Of a stretch of 64,000 nt of DNA, positions 47,745-58,941 are shown piece after piece. The notes under the pieces were generated by a model. It saw only the letters and a program-made list of their open reading frames with translations, was not told where the DNA came from and searched no databases. The position numbers were made by a program, and so were the translations under genes. Position 1 is the stretch's first letter; each line of letters starts with the position of its first letter. Source of the stretch: Spinacia oleracea (Eukaryota; Streptophyta; Magnoliopsida; Caryophyllales; Amaranthaceae). Location: contig NC_079487.1 in NCBI RefSeq assembly GCF_020520425.1, positions 133,074,385-133,138,384 on the forward strand, written 5' to 3'.

Positions 47745-48163
47745 AATACTAATATATTAAAAATCGTTCATAAGAATGTCTATGGGTGATGTACCCACGT
47801 GTAATCCTCCTCTTTACCCATGTCAATATATATGTCATTCACTCACCTAGTATTATGTCGTGTTATGGACAATCAAAAATCAAATTAAATGAAATTTTAA
47901 GACTTGACCTTAAGTGTCGAAGATAACATTCAATGTCATCTAAATCGACCACCAATTATGGTTTGTTGCTTCACATTAGTTATACATACTCATGAAATTA
48001 AATGAAGTCTAAACAACTAATTTTATGTGACTTTTTATTTTCAAAGGACTATTTTGGAATTAAGAAAATTGAAGCATTAGATATTTAGATCAAACAACCA
48101 TAAAGAGACATGTTTTTCACGATTCTCTTAAGCATCAATGCCCCCGACATATCTAATTTGCTA
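47745..48163. repeat. Dispersed repeat block, second copy
   Basis: Matches 28060-28475 and 55610-58085 (split by the Copia-like insert). Non-coding. It supplies the empty site of the SINE (CATATCTAATTTGCTACTCC). Confidence 0.7.
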
Positions 48164-48536
48164 CTCCCTCAATCTATCCCTTTTTATTCTTTTGTTTGGT
48201 ATTGTACACGCGGTTTAACAACAAATTAATATTGATAAAAATTTCACTTTTTTTATTAAACAGTCCAAATTATGTTTATTGATAATGTTTTGACTTTTAT
48301 CCAAGATATGACATTGAATAAGTGAGAGAGATTTAACTTCTCAATGGGAAAATGTAAAAGGTTTAGTGTACTAATGATTTTAATTAATTAAAATAATAAA
48401 TTGCACGATTTTTTATAGAATAGTAAGGACATTTATGATACAATATATTTCGTAAAAGAAAAGATTCTAAATAAAAAAAATCTAAAATGGGACACTAAAA
48501 ACAAAAAACGTAAAGAATAAAAAGTAATGGAGGAAG
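48164..48536. mobile_element. Stowaway-like MITE (373 bp)
   Basis: Ends CTCCCTCAATC and ATGGAGGAAG, flanked by TA. Same family as 27368-27714 and, at the equivalent place of the duplicated block, 58088-58438. It was therefore present before the block duplicated. Confidence 0.85.
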
Positions 48537-49020
48537 TATATATATTAATTTAAAGCATTATGTTCCTGTATACAACAAATTAAACTTATTTTAAGATGGT
48601 CTAATTAGAAAATTAATTATTTGGCATGACCTTTTCCCCGTGAAGAGTCTTTTGATCTTTTGTAGAATTGAAATTGAACTAAATTTGATGAATTGATTAT
48701 ACATCGATCTACCACAACAAGACAAAAATTCATCAACAAACTTTATTTGTTCCATCAAAATAAAAACACATATCCCTCAACTCTCACAATGAGAGAGACA
48801 ATTAACACCATTACTCCATTGGCATAAAACCCAATAATTAGGTAAATGAAACGGTCCATGCCATGACGGATATTTATTACGCGTAAACATGAAATAAGAA
48901 AAGAGGGGATTACCACCGACAAGCCGGTGATAGCTAGCCCCGACCCTAGATCAAACGGAAACACTTATTACTTCGAAGGGACGAAGGCCCTTAATACGGA
49001 GTAAGGTACGTACTCCGTAG

Positions 49021-49779
49021 CTAGTAGCTACTACTGGCAGTAGTAGTACTAGCAGTAGTAGTAGTAGTAGTGACCTTCTTGAATACAAAACCAAAGAAGG
49101 GAAGAGGGTTATCAATTGGTACAAGACTTAACATCGACAAATCCCAAGGGCCGGGTAGAGTAGCATCCAACTGTTGACAATACTCAGTAGGAACAACAGA
49201 TTCAGGACCAGTACGACGACTATCAGGAACAACATGTACAGGTTCAGGACCAGGTTTAGGTACTGCGAAACAATACACTATCCTATATGAATTAGATTTA
49301 GGAAACGGTAGTTTCTCGATCTTGAACCAGTTGGTGAAGGTTTCAGCACCGGGGTTTCCGATTTCTCCATTGGTAGTTATGTAGAATACCCCAAGCTCAT
49401 TTGAACTTAGCTGCCACACCCCTTGGTTCCTGCACATGGCGCTTAGCCCGAAAGCAATGTTGACGTCTGAACTTAGTGTGATGTTTTTCTGTGAAAGGTC
49501 GGCAGGGTAGAAACTTACGGGGCTGCCTCGATTATTCCAGCTCCTATGTTGACCTACGTATAAAGGGCAAATGCCACCCAAGGGTACAGCGTTTAAGCCG
49601 CCACGGCCTGCTCCCCTGGATCCCGAAGTGAGGACGTAGTATTGTGAGCCTGCTTCTAATGGGTTACCATCGATGTCAACGACTACGGAGTCGGCGGCCG
49701 TGGCCGTGGCCGTGGCAGGAGAGAGAAAAAGGAGGGTTAGGAAAATGGTTGCAGCTGGAAGAAGAAGGTGATTAGCCAT
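49021..49779 (-). CDS. Kunitz-type protease inhibitor, copy 3 (intact)
   Basis: Intronless, 252 aa. The signal peptide MANHLLLPAATIFLTLLFLS has an alanine-threonine run before ADSVVVD. The Kunitz signature VVVDIDGNPLEAGSQYYVL is followed by the four-cysteine pattern (ICPLYVGQ, MCRNQGVWQL, VYCFAVP, EYCQQLD). Compared with copy 2 the proline-rich insert after VYCFAVP is longer (PGPEPVHVVPDSRRTGPES) and the C-terminus extends into a Thr/Ala/Ser run encoded by an AGT/AGC-type microsatellite at 49024-49075 on the plus strand. It shares its promoter block and CTATAAAA with copy 2. A role as secreted or vacuolar inhibitor is inferred; the target protease is unknown. Confidence 0.94.
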   Translation of the reverse strand: MANHLLLPAATIFLTLLFLSPATATATAADSVVVDIDGNPLEAGSQYYVLTSGSRGAGRGGLNAVPLGGICPLYVGQHRSWNNRGSPVSFYPADLSQKNITLSSDVNIAFGLSAMCRNQGVWQLSSNELGVFYITTNGEIGNPGAETFTNWFKIEKLPFPKSNSYRIVYCFAVPKPGPEPVHVVPDSRRTGPESVVPTEYCQQLDATLPGPWDLSMLSLVPIDNPLPFFGFVFKKVTTTTTTASTTTASSSY

Positions 49780-49861
49780 TGTATATTATTGTTTGGTTTA
49801 TGTTTAGGGTTTGTAGTTTTTGAGTTGGTGCATAGAAATGGTTAGGGTAGGATGGCCTTTT

Positions 49862-49869
49862 ATAGTACT
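49862..49869 (-). promoter_or_regulatory. TATA box of Kunitz copy 3
   Basis: TACTATAAAA on the minus strand inside the promoter block conserved with copy 2, about 80 bp upstream of the ATG. Confidence 0.7.
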
Positions 49870-50543
49870 AGAACTGTGTACGTGTCTGGTAACATGATGG
49901 AAATGATGTAAAACAAAAATAAAGGTACGTTCTCTAATACGGACAAGTAGGATAAGAAGGTATTTTTTAGGTAATTAAATGTCCTCCACTCAAATCACTT
50001 ATTGAGTTATTTCATCATCTTAGTAAGGTACTTCCTCGGTTTCATACGGAGTAACATTTTCAGATTTATTGTTCATATTTGGAGTATCGTTTACCATTCA
50101 TATTTAATTACTACGGATTGAGTATTTATAACTATAAATGTTAATTGTTAATGTTCAAAGTATATATGGTATTGGTGACCGCACAAAGTGCAATAATATG
50201 AAGACTATTATTATGAAATAGAGAGAGTACATTGAAAATCAAAATGTATTTGCCTACAGAGTAATACCCCCTCCTTTCCAAAATTGTATTGATGTTTTCT
50301 ATTTCAAGCGTCCCAAATTTATAGTAATGTTTTTTTTTTTGGCATTATTTTTTCCAATTTTCATACACTATATTTCAATTTTGGGGCAGAGAGAGTATTT
50401 GGTTATTTGAGATGTACATAGATAATTGTAACTCCTCTCTATTTGAGATGTTGTTGATGCTTCCAAGTTCCAACCCCTTTGTTTGTTGGAGGGAAATTGT
50501 GGAGAGATTGGGGGTGTGTGTGTGTTATCTCTATGACTGTCGT

Positions 50544-51392
50544 CATGGACGGACCTATGTGTCCCCCAAGGGGTCCAAAGGGACGACCCCCATTATTTTC
50601 AAAAAAATTTGTTAAACTTAACTGGTGTTGGGGTAATTAATTGCACTTTACGTAATTTAAATATATATAATTAAGTTACAATTATGACAATTAAATACCT
50701 TTGGCATGGTGGTTGCTTGACTAGTGTTTTATGTAGGCAGTCTGGGTTCGAATCCCTAAGAGGTTATTAAACATGATTTTTTAATTTCATAGTTTTTTGT
50801 TTTTCATTTTTCCTTGGTAAGTCGTTTTTTCTTCCATCACTTTTTATTTTTAATTTTGTTGTTCTATAATAATTCATGATTTTTATTTACAAAAATACAA
50901 AAAAATAATAATGTTATTTTTTCCTTCAAAAGATTTTGTAATTTCTATAATATATATACTTCTAGTAATATATTTTTAATACTCTACTTTAATAGACTTA
51001 TAATTGTCTGTTACTTTGAAATTTGTAGATGTCTAATTGATTACTTCAATTATATTCATATATAGATTTATAATGCCCCACAAGCTAATGTCTTTGTGTG
51101 TTATTTGTTCAGTGACAACTATTGTAATAAAGTAAATTTCATTCAAAGTATGAAAATATTATTTTTTACATTTTAAATTGATATCGCGCCAAGTTAGTGT
51201 TGTAATTTGGACTAGGTATTGAGTTTTACTGTTATAAAAATCCAAAATTAAAGTTCCTTAATTTTCCACATATTTTATTACGACGTTTATAATATTTGGA
51301 CAATTCCCCTTTCAACTTTAACAACCCACTAAAAAGAAAGTAAATCATAATTTTTTTGGACCCCCAAATATAAATTCCTGGGTCCGCCCCTG
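50544..51392. mobile_element. hAT-like element with CAGGGGCGGACC-type ends and 8-bp TSD
   Basis: The right end GGGTCCGCCCCTG and the left end CATGGACGGACC (two changes) are inverted; flanking 8-mers ACTGTCGT at 50536-50543 and 51393-51400 are identical. 849 bp, AT-rich interior, no transposase. Near 50705-50755 there is a tRNA-like GGCATGGTGG...GGGTTCGAATCCC pair (A/B-box spacing) that may be a SINE relic. The matching site upstream of Kunitz copy 2 (about 37745-37765) is uninterrupted. Confidence 0.88.
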
Positions 51393-51400
51393 ACTGTCGT

Positions 51401-52517
51401 CATGGGAGATTGGGAGGATAATTTTCTGGATGAAGAATTTATGACCATGTCATATATCTATAACTGCTTTCTTCCTCGCTCTGTCTCCCTCTCTTGTTGG
51501 TTGGCGCTCCGCTTCTAAACCTAGCTTGGGCTCTTTGCTCCTTAATTTGTCAGCTTTGGGTTTTTCCAATTCATGGCGTCGGAGTCATTGTACCCAAAAT
51601 TGGGCATTGGTCTTTTGTCTTTTTTTTTGGTTGACATAGGCTTAATTTTGCATAAATAAACGAAGTTTATAAATTACAATAACTAACTTACATAACAAAC
51701 TAAAAATAAACTATTGAACATTACAAGGATAGCTAATTCTTCTTTGATGGCTCCCGGTTGTTGACTTGACTTTGTTTACATTGCCAAACTTCTTTGTAGA
51801 AACCTGAGATGCTGGGATAATAAACTGGAGGCTCCCTTAAGAACCTGAAACACTTGAGACACAAAGAAAGAAGTAGAAAAGTAGTGATGATACGACCCGG
51901 TTGCAAGGGACTTGTGATTTGCTCACAAGCGGCATGAATCACTAAAAGTGAATAAAAAAGAATGATATGAATCCCCATAAAACGGGGAGCAGCGTTAAAA
52001 TATAAGGTTTTGAAAGCGACAAACACATTTATCGCTAAGCTAAAATGAGAATTAACGTTAGTTATCCATAAACGACCTGGCAACCATGACCAGAGTAAAC
52101 TCAAACCCCCACCCACACATATACCCTTCCCTTGACATGGCACCCAAAACATAACCTCCAGCGTTGCTTATACCACAAAAGGACAATCGTCCACCTAATG
52201 AACAAAATTGCCAAACCAGAAAATGGTATTAACACACATTACCTCCACAAACTTAACAACTAATCCCAACATTCATATCCCAAAGTTTCTGAATTAGGAA
52301 CTCCCATATAAAAGTCCCTGAAACTTTAACCAATCCTACAACAACCTCATATGGGAAAACAACCAAACTAAACACAGAGAAATTAACAACACCAAGCTAC
52401 TCAAAAAAAGTTGACCCAAAACATATTACCAATGAGCCAACAACTAAGCCAACGAACAAACTAAGCAGGGACATAACTATGGTCATCCCTAAACCCAAAA
52501 CCAACCAATTAAACTAA
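51401..52517. other. Intergenic, no gene seen
   Basis: Ordinary AT-rich sequence. The open frame 51733-52152 (minus) shows no domain and has poor codon-like character. It might be a relic but cannot be supported. Confidence 0.4.
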
Positions 52518-55300
52518 GCATCGGTCTTTTGTCGATGAACCTTTAGAGACGCCAGAAGTCCCTTCGAAGTAAGGACATAATTAAAATTGTGTATAACATA
52601 CTATCTTTGCAAATGATCTTTATACTTTTCATTTTAGCCGTTTCATAATGTTCTTTACGCTTTGTTTTTTTCTACAGCGCGTCTCCTGTGAGACCAGTCA
52701 CACCATCAACTTGATGGTGTGACGAGCGCGAAACCAATAGCGTACCTCCCCTAAAACTATATAAAAAAAAGTAACAGATCTAAACTATAGAAGTAACATA
52801 CCTAAACTAAAAAAGTACCTCCTCTAAAATTATATATAAAAAAAAGTAACATGTCTAAACTATAGAGGTAACATGCCTAAATTAAAAATGTACCACCCCT
52901 AAAACTATTCCGTATAAAAAAAAGTAACATGTCTAAACTATAGAAGTAACATACCTAAACTAAAAAAGTACCTCATCTAAAATTATATAAAAAAGTACTC
53001 CGTAACATGTCTAAACTATAGAAGTAACATACCTAAACTAAAAAAAATACCTCCTCTAAAATTATTAAAAAAAAGTAACATGTCTAAACTATAGAAGTAA
53101 CATACCTAAACTAAGAAGGTATCTCGATCCCCTAAAACTACTCCGTATAAAAAAAGTAACATGTATAAACTATAGAAATAACATACCTAAACTAAAAAAA
53201 GTACTTCCTCTAAAATTATATAAAAAAAAGTAACATGTCTAAACTATAGAAGTAACATACCTAAACTAAGAAGGTATCTCCCCTAAAACTACTCCGTATA
53301 AAAAAAAGTAACATGTATAAACTATAGAAGTAACATACCTAAATTAAAAAAAGTACCTCCTCTAAAATTATAAAAAAAAATAACATGTCTAAACTATAGA
53401 AGTAACATACCTAAATTCGCAAGTGCGAACTGGTCTCACCATCAGTTAATGGTGAGGACAGTCTCGTATAAGAATTTGGGTTTATTCTATATTTGGACAT
53501 GAAAATTTACCACCTTATACTTCTTACCCCACAAATCCACAATATTTACAATTTCTCATTTACTTTCCCTTACTTTATTCATTTGTTTCTTACACTCACC
53601 CATCTTTTTACACATTTCTCTTACTTTATCTATATTTTATTATATTTACCTAACTTTTCTATTTTTATCTTAATAATACGTTGTGTAAATAATAACTGTA
53701 AATATCTTTATGAAACAAAGGTATTATTTTATTTGTTTATTTATTTATTTAATGGCATGTATAGGTTTTTATCTTTCAATATCCCTTTTCTCTCCTCTTG
53801 TAATATCTAATCCTAGCTAAGTGCCTGTTGTCATTTTAACAAAACAAAAGAAGTACGTGCGTAGTATTTCATTTCCTTAAGTTTCATGTCCATACTTTTT
53901 TGTCCCTTATGGGAAACGCTAGGCAGACATTATTGCAAATTAAGGTCTCAAAGTATTGATATTTCGGAGAAAAGTGTTCGTACTAATAATAATGATATTA
54001 ATTTTTACATATTAATAATTAAACATGATCATAATTAATACTCGTAATATTTGAATCATATAAATTCAAATTGATGCATCTATTAAGAAAACTAAAATGT
54101 ACTCCATATATTCTACCAATGTATATTAGTCCGTATACTCCATGATATTCATTCCGCATGTAATCCAAATAACATGTGAAAAAAATGCAGCTTCAATAAT
54201 TCATTCCTACGTAGTACTTTGTACTCCGTACAAGACAAGGAAGGATTGAGGACCGGACCACCATGATGCGACAACTCTTATAAATAGCCAGCCCCACAAA
54301 TTTGAGGACCATTCACGTACTAATTTAATTTGCATGGTTACTGTACTACGAGTATTATTCATTATCTTCCATATATATATTCATCCAACCAAGCTAGCTA
54401 AGGAGTAAGGACCGCCATTGATGCGACTTCTCTTACAAAATTAATTGGCAGCTACTCTAATTTGAGTACTATTCATTATCTCCTAACAATTCATCATGGA
54501 GTAGCTAACTATGGACCACCAACGCCATTCATTGATGCAACTTCACTTACGGAGTACTAGCTCCATATGCTAGCCCATTTAATCGCCAAATTAAGATTTT
54601 CATAGAGTTTTACGATAAATTGTTGGATGTTTATCTATTACTATGTATGAATCATAGTTTAATAGAAAAGTAGTTGTGGTGGCTGGTGGGAGATGGTGGA
54701 ATGATTATTTTAATTGAATGTGAGAGAACAAGGGGTCATAATTTTATGTTGGAAAAGAGAGAGTTAATAAAATATTAGTGGGTCCATGTCATAAAAGAAA
54801 ATGTAACAACTATATAGAAACGGACATAAATAGAAAATATGACAATTAAATTGAGACGGATGGTGTGAACTGTTTAGGATGCACATGTACAAATCCGTAA
54901 GTAAACATCATTAATATGAAATTCAATAACAACCCATACATTGTTTTATTACCTTAAACAAGAAGGTAGTCATCTTAAAAGGAATTTAAGTAGAAATAAA
55001 TTGAAGTTTTGTTTGTTATAAAAACTCAAGTATATATGATTTTGATTAAAAGAAGTCGACAGACTCGACACCGTTACAATTTCACGTGATAAACTTCAAG
55101 GTCTCTTTAAACTACGACCTCATAAAATCAGATGGAGTAATCAGTAATATCATCCAACAACAACTTAAAATCTAGGAATAAAACAAAATTAAAGAAGCAA
55201 AAGTTAAGCCGTCCGTACTAGTAGACCCAATATAAAGGTCCCCACTTTTTGGATTTCCTTTGTCCTCAACCATTTTCACGTGAGAACTTCAACACTGCCT
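52518..55300. repeat. Large duplicated block, copy ii
   Basis: Homologous to 40801-42420 and 59748-63255. It is lengthened by a MITE (about 52634-53724) that itself carries the hairpin-ended element. The remainder (53755-55300) is collinear with the other copies. No gene. Confidence 0.85.
52675..53480. mobile_element. Hairpin-ended element with internal minisatellite, copy B (806 bp)
   Basis: Reverse orientation of the element at 33265. It starts CAGCGCGTCTCCTGTGAGAC with the 13-bp-arm hairpin (GTCACACCATCAA, TTGATGGTGTGAC) and ends with the small ATGGTGAG hairpin and GTCTCGTATAAGAATTTGGG. The internal array has about nine units of about 75 bp. Flanking 9-mers TTTTTTCTA and TTTATTCTA differ at one base. 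The unit next to the long hairpin carries the same variant (AGATCT in place of ACATGT-type) in both copies. The host sequence resembles 17366-17640. Confidence 0.8.
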
Positions 55301-55685
55301 GGAGTTCCTTTGGGTCGCATCTTTTTCGATTCTAAACCGTATTCACAAGTTCTAATACCCACTTATTCGGGTATAGGGGTTTTCGGTTTGGTTTGTTTAG
55401 TTCGGTTAGGTTAGATCAACTTGTACATTTTCTTAATCATATTCATTGGAGGAAAAGATGATGAATACCTATTAACACAAATACTATTTTTATTTATATT
55501 TGATATTCATATTCGTGTAACTAAAAAGCTCCACTAACTAGAGTGACTACTAAAGCTATTGAAAGACTGACAAAAATCCTAAGACCAATGCTTAATTAGT
55601 TATTACTTCTAATACTAATATATTAAAAATCGTTCATAAGAATGTCTATAAGTCACGTACTCACATGTAATCCTTCTCTTTAAGT
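55300..55685. repeat. Start of the second Kunitz-3/4 duplicated segment
   Basis: Matches 46883-47042 and 47681-47812 upstream of the Stowaway and Kunitz copy 3, with the retroposon site empty. 55371-55430 adds a short GGTTTxGTTxAGTTCGG low-complexity stretch. Confidence 0.75.
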
Positions 55686-55977
55686 GTTAAGTATATTATT
55701 GATGCGGAAAATATAATGTTGTGTGTTGTGGGCATACATTTCTATTTATAATATAATACAAATTAAACTAGATCTCCTATTATTCGTAGGTTTCCTAATT
55801 CATATAGACTTGTATATTATATGACCATATAGCTTAGTTATAACATAACTCTACTACACATTATATTCTATCATATAGGATAACTGCGTTATCCTCAATA
55901 CCCTCCCGCAATCGGAACGACAGTTTCACGAACGTTGTGATTGGAGAAATAAAAAATACATGTCATATGCTTATCCT

Positions 55978-56590
55978 GTCGTGTCAAGGAGTAATGTCCT
56001 TACTGTCGTTGTAAGGAGTCTTGTCGTTACTGTCGTTTCAAGGAGTCATGTCGTTTCGTACAAGGAAAAAATTGTCATATGATTGTCTTGTCGTGTCAAG
56101 GAGTCATGTCGTTACTGTCGTTTCAAGGAGTCATGTCGTTACTGTCGTTTCAAGGAGTCCTGTCGTTACTGTCGTTTCAAGGAGTCATGTCGTTTCGTAC
56201 AAGGAAACAAATGTCATATGATTGTCTTGTCGTGTCAAGGAGTCCTGTCGTTACTGTCGTTTCAAGAAGTCATGTCGTTTCGTACAAGAAAAAAAATGTT
56301 ATATGACTATCTTTTCGTGTCAAGGAGTCATGTCGTTGGTGTCGTGTCAAGGAGTCCTGTCATTTCGTACAAGAAAAAAATGTTATAAGGATGTCGTTAC
56401 TGTCGTTTCAAAGAGTCATATCGTTTCGTACAAGGAAAAAATGCCAGATGCATGTCTTGCCGTTTCAAGGAGTCATGTCGTTTCGTACAAGGAAAAAAAA
56501 AAATCATATGTCTGCCTTGTCGTGTCTGGGATTCCTGTAGTTCCTGTCTTTTCAAGGAGTCATGTCGTTTTGTACAAGAAAAAAAATGAC
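55978..56590 (+). repeat. Minisatellite of GTCGTTxCAAGGAGTC units
   Basis: About 25 imperfect units of roughly 20-27 bp built from GTGTCAAGGAGTCATGTC, GTTACTGTCGTTTCAAGG and GTTTCGTACAAGGAAAAAA. A higher-order unit of about 130-140 bp ends in TGTCATATG. It lies inside the Copia-like composite. Open frames on both strands across it are by-products of the repeat. Confidence 0.92.
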
Positions 56591-57250
56591 ATATGTTTGT
56601 CTTGCGGCACAAGGGAACCAAAATAACCCTGTCTCAGCTCACGACATAAGGAGAGTCGAAACCTTGTCTCACGGCACAAAGAGAACCGTCCATGTCTGAC
56701 GACACATGGAGAACCGATAAATCATAACAACCTACTAATTAAACACCAACTTCATGCCAATTCCACGTGAAGCTAAGATACAAGACAAAACAATATCACA
56801 TAATGAAACTCCAAAATACACGAACAAATTGAAATCTTCTTCTTTTTTTTAATGAAAAAATAGATATCAAACTTTATAATGAAACGTACAAATCACAGCG
56901 GAAGTATAATGATCGGGAAAAAATTCTTTAATTTTGAGTATTGTTTATGAGTCCCGCCGGTGAGTTTAGTTTTCTAATCCACCGGCAGGGAAATTTTTGT
57001 AAATCGATTCCAAGATCTATAAGTATATTATTGATGGAAAAAATATAAATTTGTGTTGTGTGTTGTGGGCATACGCCTCTATTTATAATACAAACTAGAT
57101 CTCGATCCGGCCTACTCTTCGTAGGTTTCCTTATTCATATAGGCTTCTATCTTATATCATATAGCTTAGTTATAACATAACTCTACTACACACTATATTC
57201 AATCCTATAGGATAAATGCGTTATCCTCAACACCCTACCCCAAAAATTTG

Positions 57251-57587
57251 GCTTTCTTCAATCCTATTCGGACTATTCTTTATTCACCTACACTAAAGGA
57301 ACTGTTCAAATTAATGTGTTGGTTGATGTTGATGATCTCATTATCTCTGGGAATAAATCCGCTGCAATTGCTACTTTCAAATCATATTTAAGTGACTGCT
57401 TCAAAATGAAGGATTTGGGATCGTTAAAATATTTCCTTGGTATTGAAGTGGCCTGTGTAGTGCTTCAGGATTATTTTTATGCCAACGCAAGTATACTTTG
57501 GATATTATCACAGAAACAGGATTGTCTGGCGCTAAGCCTTGTGGAATCCCGATAGAACAAAATCATCGTTTGGCTCTTACAGATGGT
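57251..57587 (+). pseudogene. Copia-type reverse transcriptase fragment
   Basis: Reads SYSDYSLFTYTKGTVQINVL then VDVDDLIISGN (YVDD-type motif with Tyr changed to Asp), FKMKDLGSLKYFLGIEVA. After a frameshift near 57452 it continues SASGLFLCQRKYTLDIITET and KPCGIPIEQNHRLAL. The active-site change, the frameshift and the missing remainder show it is dead. It directly follows LTR 2 and directly precedes the truncated LTR 3. Confidence 0.92.
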
Positions 57588-58087
57588 CTTCGTAGGTTTC
57601 CTAATTCATATAGACTTCTATATTATATCATATAGCTTAGTTATAACATAATTCTACAGCTCTACTACACACTATATTCTACTCCGTATCATATAGGATA
57701 ACTGTGTTATCCTCAATATTACGCCATGTCAATGTATATGACTATATGTCATCCACTCACCTAGCGTTATATATGTCATGTTGTGGACAACCAAAAATCA
57801 AATAAAATGAAATTTAAACACTTGACCTCAAGTGTGAAAGATAACACTCCATGCATCTTAATAGACCACCGATTATGATTTATTGCTTCAGATTAATTTA
57901 TACATACTCATGAAGTTAAATGAAGTACGTCTAAACAACTACTTTTTAATGTGAATTTTTATTTTCTATGGACTATTTTGGAATTAAGAAAAATGAAGCA
58001 TTAGATCAAACAACCATAAAGAGACATGTTTTTACGAGTCTTTTAAACATCAATTATAGAAATGCCCCGCACATATCTAATTTGGTA

Positions 58088-58438
58088 CTCCCTCAGTCCC
58101 TTTTTAATCTTTTTTTGTTTGGTATTATACACACAATTTAATGTTGATAAAGATTCCACCTTTTTTTATTAAACAATGCAAATTACATTTATTGATAATA
58201 TTTTCACTTTTATCCAATAAATGACATTGTAAAAGTGTGAGAAATTTAACATCTCAATGAAAAATGTAAAAGGTTTAGTGTCCTAATAATTTTAATTAAT
58301 TAAAATAATCAACTTCACAATTTTAGACAAAATATTAATGACATTTAACGTCTCCGTAAAAGAAAAGATTCTAATTATAAAATCTAAATTGGGACACTAA
58401 AAATAAAAAGCTTAAAAAATAAAAAGGGATGGAGGGAG
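58088..58438. mobile_element. Stowaway-like MITE (351 bp)
   Basis: Ends CTCCCTCAGTCCC and GGGATGGAGGGAG, flanked by TA. It is the duplicate of 48164-48536 at the equivalent position of the duplicated segment. Confidence 0.88.
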
Positions 58439-58941
58439 TATACATTAATACTATAAAGCATTTATTTCCTCTATAAAACAAATTAAACATATTTTAAGAT
58501 GGTCTAATTGAAAAATTAATTATTTGGCATGATATGTGACGTACATAATATTGTGTTTGATGACCTTTTTCCCATGAAGAATCTTCTGATCTTTTGAGAT
58601 TTGAAATTGAACTAAATTTGATAAATAGATTATACATCGATCTACCACAACAACGCAAATATTCATCAACAAACTTTATTTTTTCCATTAAAATTAAAAA
58701 ACCCTCAACTCTTGCACAACCAGAGAGATAACACCATTACTCAATGGGCAAATAAAACCCAATAATTGAGTAAAAGAAACTCTCAATGCCATGACGGAGA
58801 TTTATTATTCGTAAAGATGAAATAAGAAAAGAGGGAATTACCACCAACAGGCCGGTGGTTGCCCCGACCCTATACGATCAAACGAAAACTTATGACTACG
58901 AAGGGACCTTAACACGGAGTACGTACGTACGTACTCCGTAT

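Larger units (their letters stand above)
55686..57718 (+). mobile_element. Copia-like LTR retrotransposon composite with three LTR copies
   Basis: LTR-like repeats starting TGTTAAGTATATTATTG or AAGTATATTATTG and ending TTATCCTCAAxA lie at about 55686-55904 and 57022-57235, plus a 5'-truncated third at 57588-57718. Flanking 5-mers TTAAG and TTACG differ at one base. The homologous segment at about 47811 is uninterrupted (CTCTTTACCCATGTCAAT). Between LTRs 1 and 2 lie a minisatellite and CGACACATGGAGAACCG-type repeats. Between LTRs 2 and 3 lies a reverse transcriptase fragment. No full-length gene, so it is inactive. Confidence 0.78.

Noticed and set aside
52740-53430. Regular array as a CRISPR or centromeric satellite
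   Set aside because: It is bounded by element ends and a 9-bp duplication and occurs again at 33320-33680, so it is internal to a mobile element.
55978-56626. Minisatellite as a CRISPR-like array or as overlapping protein genes
   Set aside because: Units are imperfect and contiguous, with no unique spacers, and this is plant DNA. The open frames on both strands simply follow the repeat period.
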